Both the position numbers and the translations under genes were made by a program. A stretch of DNA of 64,000 nt from G963669295 sp963669295 (GTDB lineage Bacteria; Bacteroidota; Bacteroidia; Flavobacteriales_D; CALLUQ01): assembly GCA_963669295.1 (NCBI GenBank), contig OY769938.1, positions 434,001-498,000 of the forward strand. The letters run 5' to 3'. Of the stretch, positions 63,508 through 64,000 are shown in pieces; the first letter of the stretch is position 1, and every line of letters begins with the position of its first letter. Below the pieces are notes generated by a model. It saw only the letters and a list, made by a program, of their open reading frames with translations. It was not told the origin of the DNA and did no database searches.

Positions 63508-64000
63508 CTATTTTCCTGTGCGCGTAATGGTAACTTCTACACGCATATTTCGTTGGTTTTCTTCTCGTGTTTTAGGGTTAGGAATAATCTTTTGCTCATC
63601 GCCCCACCCTTTTGTTTTAAGGCGTTTTGCTGCAACACCATTGTCAATCAAGTACTGCTTCAATGCATCGGCACGCATTTTTGATAGTTTCTTGGTAGAT
63701 CCGGTAAAGTTCCATGCCGCTCCCTTTCTTTCGTACAGGGGGTCGGTTATTTTGATCACAGCTTTCCCGGCCGAATGCCCATGAATTTCCAAGTGTACAT
63801 CTTCGTTTTGCTTCATAAAATTAAGGATGTACTTCAGCTCCTCGTACGAAACCTCTTTAAAAGCATAAGTGTTTGGGTAAAAATAAACGTTCTCCAGCAC
63901 CAGGTTTTCGCCCGGCTTTAATTTCGAAAGGTAAAAATGATAAATGGCCGACTTATAAAACTCTATGTTTCCATAAATCTCGTCGAACCCAAACGATTCG
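63508..64000 (-). CDS. OmpA-family protein, N-terminus cut by the window edge
   Basis: The frame is open from the window end (first visible residues ESFGFDEIYGNIEFYK), so the start lies outside and the GTG at 63900 is only internal. The visible ~164 residues hold a C-terminal OmpA/MotB peptidoglycan-binding domain: VYFYPNTYAFKEVSYEEL, LEIHGHSAGKAV, SKMRADALKQYLIDNG, RLKTKGWGDEQ and ENQRNMRVEVTI. It is followed after one base by the Wza-like gene and probably anchors part of the export system to the cell wall, which is inferred from position. Confidence 0.8.
   Translation of the reverse strand, partial: ESFGFDEIYGNIEFYKSAIYHFYLSKLKPGENLVLENVYFYPNTYAFKEVSYEELKYILNFMKQNEDVHLEIHGHSAGKAVIKITDPLYERKGAAWNFTGSTKKLSKMRADALKQYLIDNGVAAKRLKTKGWGDEQKIIPNPKTREENQRNMRVEVTITRTGK

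Overview
The window reads as chromosomal DNA of a Bacteroidota bacterium, probably free-living. The evidence is the AT-leaning composition, the near absence of Shine-Dalgarno sites, several promoters of the Bacteroidota type (TTG, 19-20 bases, TAnnTTTG), and families typical of the phylum (Wzi-like capsule protein, Wzc with a tyrosine tail, DUF6090-like and DUF4157 proteins, contractile-injection tape-measure protein). The genus cannot be fixed from the sequence. No rRNA, tRNA, CRISPR array or insertion sequence was seen.

Region 1 (1-10588, + strand) is the 3' end of an extracellular contractile injection system (eCIS) operon. It holds the C-terminus of a baseplate-like protein, a 1911-residue mosaic protein (eCIS-type N-terminus, Ig/cadherin-like repeats, a duplicated 111-residue cysteine module, SAP-like terminus), a tape-measure-family protein and the AAA+ ATPase that usually closes such operons. 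A terminator-like hairpin lies between the mosaic gene and the tape-measure gene.

Region 2 (10.9-14.8 kb) holds a helical-repeat protein, a secreted SPOR-like coiled-coil protein and an outer-membrane barrel.

Region 3 (14.8-24.6 kb, mostly - strand) is a first surface-polysaccharide block: a Wzi-like protein, a divergent sugar transferase, a DUF354 protein, and an operon MBOAT / SGNH / alpha-alpha barrel / deacetylase / formyltransferase behind a consensus promoter. A thioredoxin-like gene sits between the two units.

Region 4 (24.6-31.6 kb) is mixed: lipoproteins, a frameshifted pentapeptide-repeat gene, a DinB-like protein, a Crp/Fnr regulator, small membrane proteins and a secreted TPR/LRR protein.

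Region 5 (31.7-48 kb, mostly - strand) is the main polysaccharide gene block. It has two AsnB-type amidotransferases, a two-domain dehydrogenase, glycosyltransferases, a Wzy/ligase-like protein, a formyltransferase, a PIG-L deacetylase, a methyltransferase and a hexapeptide acyltransferase. Inserted in it is a predicted HNH-nuclease protein (41.3-42.2 kb) with an N-terminus like that of eCIS-associated toxins and no visible immunity gene.

Region 6 (48.2-54.8 kb) is an accessory stretch: an AT-rich membrane protein with an OmpA-like domain, a twin-DUF1566 protein, a beta-helix lipoprotein, a DUF4157 protein with a toxin-like C-terminus, a DUF1801 protein and a 42-bp tandem repeat.

Region 7 (54.8-64 kb) returns to polysaccharide genes: two glycosyltransferases, a sulfotransferase/FkbM cassette on the opposite strand, flippase, Wzc, Wza and an OmpA-family protein cut by the window edge. 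Together regions 3, 5 and 7 describe a Wzx/Wzy-type exported polysaccharide with many substituents (acyl, formyl, amide, sulfate, methyl). The two candidate effectors (41.3 and 52.2 kb) may be cargo of the region 1 injection system.
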